64,000 nt of DNA. Origin: CALCZU01 sp964396165 (GTDB lineage: Bacteria > Bdellovibrionota > FAC87 > UBA2466). The notes beneath the pieces were generated by a model. The model did not search any database. It was not told where the DNA came from and saw only the letters and a list, made by a program, of their open reading frames with translations. The stretch covers positions 1-64,000 of the forward strand of contig CAYNEF010000019.1 of assembly GCA_964396165.1 (NCBI GenBank), read 5' to 3'. Position numbers and translations under genes: made by a program. Below are positions 60,876 through 64,000 of the stretch, piece by piece (position 1 is the first letter of the stretch; every line of letters starts with the position of its first letter).

Positions 60876-63145
60876 CACTCTCGGAAATTTCGATACGCCG
60901 TCCCGTCTTTGCCTGGATGCTCATGTTTGGTCTGATAGTCTTCGGGGGCATTTGTTTTATGCGACTGGGCGTCAGCATGCTNNNNNNNNNNNNNNNNNNN
61001 NNNNNNNNNNNNNNNNNNNNNNNNNNNNNNNNNNNNNNNNNNNNNNNNNNNNNNNNNNNNNNNNNNNNNNNNNNNNNNNNNGCCGTTGTCTGCTGGTTCT
61101 TTTTAGGTTCGTGGTCTTCTACCTTCAATGTGCTTCTCGCTATTCCGACTTCTATTGTAGGGACATTCATCGTTCTATACTTCGCAGGCTTTACGCTTAA
61201 TACGTTTACTCTTTTAGGATTATCCCTTGCGATTGGGATCGTGGTCGACGACGCCATTATGGTGCTCGAAAATATTATCCGTAACAAAGAGAAAGGATTA
61301 TCGAGAGAACAGGCGGCTCTTATCGGATCCAAAGAAATTACCTTCGCGGCCATTGCTGCGACATTTTCCATTGTGGCTATCTTTTTACCCGTGGCTTTCA
61401 TGCAAGGCGCGATTGGTAAATTTTTCTACCAATTCGGCGTGACAATGACTGCGGCTGTGCTTCTGTCTCTGTTAGAAGCTTTGACCCTCACACCCATGCG
61501 TTGCGCGCAGTTTGTGGACTCGGCCGAACGCACTACACGAATCGGACGATTTCTCGATGGACTTCTGCATTGGGTAGGAAAAAAATATGAAAGCGGTCTA
61601 GGATTCTCAGTGAATCACCCCTGGATTGTTCTTTTTCTTTCTATCATCGTGCTTTCAGGCAGTCTTTTCTCCGTGAAGTTTTTAAGAAAAGAAATGGCAC
61701 CCAGTGTAGATCAGTCTCAATTTATGTTGAGAGTACAAACACCCATGGGTTCTTCTCTCGAATATACGGATGGTAAAACGAAAGAAGTCGAGGCATTCTT
61801 AAATAGCCAACCCAATATTTCAGGAAGTTTTGTGAGTGTCGGCGGCTTTGGGGGATCCTCTATCAATACTTCAATGGCATTTATTACGATGAAGCCAAAA
61901 GAAGAGAGAGTCGTGTTAGATGAGTTAAAGCGTAAACCCACTCAAGAAGAGTTTATGGATTATTGCCGTAAAGAACTTGCTAAAATTTCAGATGTAAAAT
62001 TATTTTTTCAAGATCTCAGCATGCGCAGTTTTGGCTCAGGAAGAGGATTCCCCGTGGAGTTCTCCATTCAAGGCCCAGAATGGGACGTGTTATCTGAAAA
62101 ATCGAAATTGATAATGGACGAACTGAAAACCAAAGAAGGCTTAACGGACGTCGATTCCAATTATCTTGAAGGGCAACCAGAAGTACAGGTTATTCCGGAC
62201 AGACAAAAAGCCGCAAGTTATGGCGTATCCATCTCCACAATTGGACAAACAATCAATGCACTTCTCAGCGGGATTGTCGCCGGTCGTTATGAAAAAGGCG
62301 GTCACAAGGAAGATATTCGCATAAAACTTGAAAACTCGAATGCAGATCGGCTGCAAACAATTTCTGAGTTAAGAGTCAGAAATAATAGAGGCGAGTTAAT
62401 CAAACTGAAGGATGTCGCAACTCTTGTAGAAAAAAATACACTCCAAAGTATTAACAGACAAAATAGAGAACGTTCTATTTCTATCTACGCCAACGTGAAA
62501 AAAGGAGTATCTCAAGCGGTCATTACCGAAGAGGCATTAGCCATTGCAAAAAAACATTTGCCTGATGGTTATTCCCTTACTCTCAGCGGCGGCTCAAAAG
62601 CAATGCAGGACACCTTTAGCGGTTTGGGACTTGCTTTTGTGATGGGATTAATCGTGGCATATATGGTGCTCGCTTCTCAGTTCAACAGCTTCTTGGATCC
62701 GATTACGGTATTCGTTGCCCTACCCTTTAGTATCTCGGGAGCTTTTTTGGCACTTCTTGTGACAAACCAATCCTTAAATCTGTACAGCTTTATCGGGATT
62801 ATTCTCTTGATGGGGATCGTAAAGAAGAATTCTATTTTGCTTGTGGATGTGACAAACCATTTTCGGGATTTGCAGAAACTTAATCCTAAGGATGCTCTTC
62901 TTCACGCTTGTCCACAAAGGCTTCGTCCGATCTTGATGACTTCTGTGGCTACAATCGCAGGTGCCGTACCCGCAGCTCTCGCCTTAGGTCCAGGCTCTGA
63001 AAATCGAGTACCCATGGCAATTGCCGTTATCGGAGGCGTGTTTGTATCGACGCTTTTAACATTATTTGTAGTGCCTAGTGTTTATTTATTGCTAGCGCGA
63101 AAAAGAAGAGTGTCGCTTTTGGAAGATCAACCTGTAATGGCTTAA
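60872..63145 (+). CDS. RND efflux transporter, interrupted by an assembly gap
   Basis: An inner-membrane proton-driven pump of the HAE-1/AcrB type. The start MTLSEISIRRPVFAWMLMFG and the transmembrane helix are intact. The run of N at 60982-61081 then interrupts the gene. The sequence resumes in the TM3-TM4 region, with GIVVDDAIMVLENI carrying the Asp pair of proton translocation. Later parts include FNSFLDPITVFVALPFSI and GIVKKNSILLVD. By alignment to AcrB about 300 residues (the first porter domain) should lie in the gap, so the true gap is near 0.9 kb rather than 100 bp. The frame is preserved only by chance of N length. No membrane-fusion protein gene is adjacent. Confidence 0.88.
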   Translation: MTLSEISIRRPVFAWMLMFGLIVFGGICFMRLGVSMXXXXXXXXXXXXXXXXXXXXXXXXXXXXXXXXXXAVVCWFFLGSWSSTFNVLLAIPTSIVGTFIVLYFAGFTLNTFTLLGLSLAIGIVVDDAIMVLENIIRNKEKGLSREQAALIGSKEITFAAIAATFSIVAIFLPVAFMQGAIGKFFYQFGVTMTAAVLLSLLEALTLTPMRCAQFVDSAERTTRIGRFLDGLLHWVGKKYESGLGFSVNHPWIVLFLSIIVLSGSLFSVKFLRKEMAPSVDQSQFMLRVQTPMGSSLEYTDGKTKEVEAFLNSQPNISGSFVSVGGFGGSSINTSMAFITMKPKEERVVLDELKRKPTQEEFMDYCRKELAKISDVKLFFQDLSMRSFGSGRGFPVEFSIQGPEWDVLSEKSKLIMDELKTKEGLTDVDSNYLEGQPEVQVIPDRQKAASYGVSISTIGQTINALLSGIVAGRYEKGGHKEDIRIKLENSNADRLQTISELRVRNNRGELIKLKDVATLVEKNTLQSINRQNRERSISIYANVKKGVSQAVITEEALAIAKKHLPDGYSLTLSGGSKAMQDTFSGLGLAFVMGLIVAYMVLASQFNSFLDPITVFVALPFSISGAFLALLVTNQSLNLYSFIGIILLMGIVKKNSILLVDVTNHFRDLQKLNPKDALLHACPQRLRPILMTSVATIAGAVPAALALGPGSENRVPMAIAVIGGVFVSTLLTLFVVPSVYLLLARKRRVSLLEDQPVMA
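60982..61081. other. assembly gap (100 N)
   Basis: One hundred N bases inside the RND gene. The length is a placeholder, since a stretch of about 300 codons of the transporter is missing. Confidence 0.95.
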
Positions 63146-64000
63146 TGCTGCATGCTTTGCATTTTCATGCGGTTATTTGCTTCTTCTTTATACATATTGG
63201 CTTTTTCTTTTTGGCCCGTATTGGCCATGATGTTCGCAAGTTCCAACAAGGTTTCGCCTTCCATCGGTCGCAAACGTGCCGCTTCTAGATAAGAAGCTTC
63301 TGCTTCCTGGATTTTTCCCATAGAGGCAAGGCTTCTTCCGAGTAGCATATGTCCCTGTGGACCAAGAGGATCTCGTTTTACAAGTTCAGAAAATTCTCGT
63401 GCTGAATCTTCAAACCTGCCTAAATTCAAATGCAATAATGCAGAAGTAAAAAGAGCACTTGTTTTATCCGCACCACGTTTTTTTGCCTTTCGACACTTTT
63501 CTTCCACAATTGGCGATTCCTGAGAAAGAAGCTGAGTTAATTTTTCGTTGTTATTTCCAACAGACGCTACTTTTTGTTCAAGAAGTGAAAAAGCACTTAC
63601 ACATTGCATAGAGAGTGCTGCTGGAAACTCCCCTTCTACTTTCAGTGCCTTTGCCAGCACATCATCCGCAGTGCTACTTGCTTCCAGAAGCAATAAAGAC
63701 TCGGATAGTCTAGTCAGACCCACAGCGATGTCAGCATTGGCTCTGAAATTGAGCGGATTCCAATCCTTCGTGTTTTTTAAAATCTCTTCCATTCTTCGGC
63801 GGCCTTCGAGATCAGCGATTTGCACATTATTAAAAGGAGCACTGCCCTCTTCCACTTTTAAAAATACGGTCGCTGCTTCATCCAGATAATATAATTTCCA
63901 TTTCGGGCTTTGGCTGATGTATCTGATTAAAGCGTGCAACATCGGATTGCGTGTTTCTAGACCCATGGCTTTGATTTTTCTCTGCTCTACTTCTTCGTCA
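63142..64000 (-). CDS. TPR-repeat protein, 5' end outside the window
   Basis: Only the C-terminal part is seen; the frame stays open to the window edge (63999), with DEEVEQRKIKAMG before the first ATG at 63966, so the visible Met is probably internal. A segment WKLYYLDEAATVFLKVEEG recalls the end of membrane glycosyltransferase-like proteins that carry a C-terminal TPR domain. The last 120 residues hold TPR repeats: SALFTSALLHLNLGRFEDSA, GPQGHMLLGRSLASMGKIQE, EGETLLELANIMANTGQKEK. TPRs bind partner proteins. The stop overlaps the RND stop in TTAA. Confidence 0.7.
   Translation of the reverse strand, partial: DEEVEQRKIKAMGLETRNPMLHALIRYISQSPKWKLYYLDEAATVFLKVEEGSAPFNNVQIADLEGRRRMEEILKNTKDWNPLNFRANADIAVGLTRLSESLLLLEASSTADDVLAKALKVEGEFPAALSMQCVSAFSLLEQKVASVGNNNEKLTQLLSQESPIVEEKCRKAKKRGADKTSALFTSALLHLNLGRFEDSAREFSELVKRDPLGPQGHMLLGRSLASMGKIQEAEASYLEAARLRPMEGETLLELANIMANTGQKEKANMYKEEANNRMKMQSMQH

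Overview
The window looks like a chromosomal segment of a low-to-moderate GC, Gram-negative, secretion-rich bacterium, most likely of the Bdellovibrionota / Oligoflexia type. The reasons are a TIGR02147-family regulator paired with a small secreted protein, a very high share of signal-peptide and lipobox proteins (well over half of about 48 genes), proline/threonine-rich lipoprotein stalks, delta-60, IPT/TIG and Kelch repeat lipoproteins, and several secreted serine proteases and CAP proteins. This placement is inference from gene content; no rRNA or marker gene is present to confirm it.

Layout. 0-6.3 kb: a small flavin reductase, an MscS channel, a 692-aa delta-60 lipoprotein and an outer-membrane-barrel/lipoprotein pair. 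6.4-10.4 kb: tRNA-Thr and tRNA-Tyr, then a 3.8-kb segment (a small secreted protein and an 846-aa Kelch-like exported protein) closed by a second copy of tRNA-Tyr inside a 101-bp direct repeat. 10.4-14.5 kb: an NHL-repeat lipoprotein, a secreted trypsin-like protease coupled to a five-helix membrane protein, and a small exported protein. 14.7-20.4 kb: a 1545-aa exported repeat protein of unknown function, convergent with a TetR regulator that has an 18-bp palindrome in its promoter; a matching inverted repeat lies before the next lipoprotein gene. 20.4-26.3 kb: that lipoprotein, a two-heme exported cytochrome-like protein, small secreted proteins, and the TIGR02147 regulator with its secreted partner. 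26.3-41.5 kb: two paralogous TIG/Kelch lipoproteins (909 and 1600 aa) flanking a set of exported proteins (a one-heme protein, a patatin-like protein, an FN3-barrel protein). 41.5-49.6 kb: outer-membrane barrels, a MAPEG protein, a trypsin, phosphatidylserine decarboxylase, an LCM-type methyltransferase and a CAP protein. 49.6-53.1 kb: two single-domain response regulators, an XRE regulator, a CsbD-like stress protein and a gene broken by an in-frame TAA. 53.3-64 kb: a 964-aa CAP + trypsin + zinc-peptidase fusion, a methyltransferase, a GT4 glycosyltransferase, a YcaO-like protein, a TolC/RND efflux pair interrupted by a 100-N assembly gap, and the C-terminal part of a TPR protein running off the window.

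How it fits together. Most products act at or beyond the inner membrane: adhesin-like propeller lipoproteins, proteases, barrels and c-type heme proteins. This suits a predatory or surface-associated lifestyle, but no complete named pathway is present apart from the efflux pair. Gene packing is tight: three same-strand pairs overlap by ATGA, and five convergent pairs share one TTAA as both stop codons. Several genes have a -10 box 5-10 nt before the start codon, suggesting leaderless or near-leaderless mRNAs.

Best candidates for something undescribed: the 1545-aa exported protein (acyltransferase-like segment, sigma-region-4-like helix-turn-helix, eight helical units ending in W-x-W), the three-enzyme secreted fusion at 53.3 kb, and the TetR/palindrome pair next to the heme protein.
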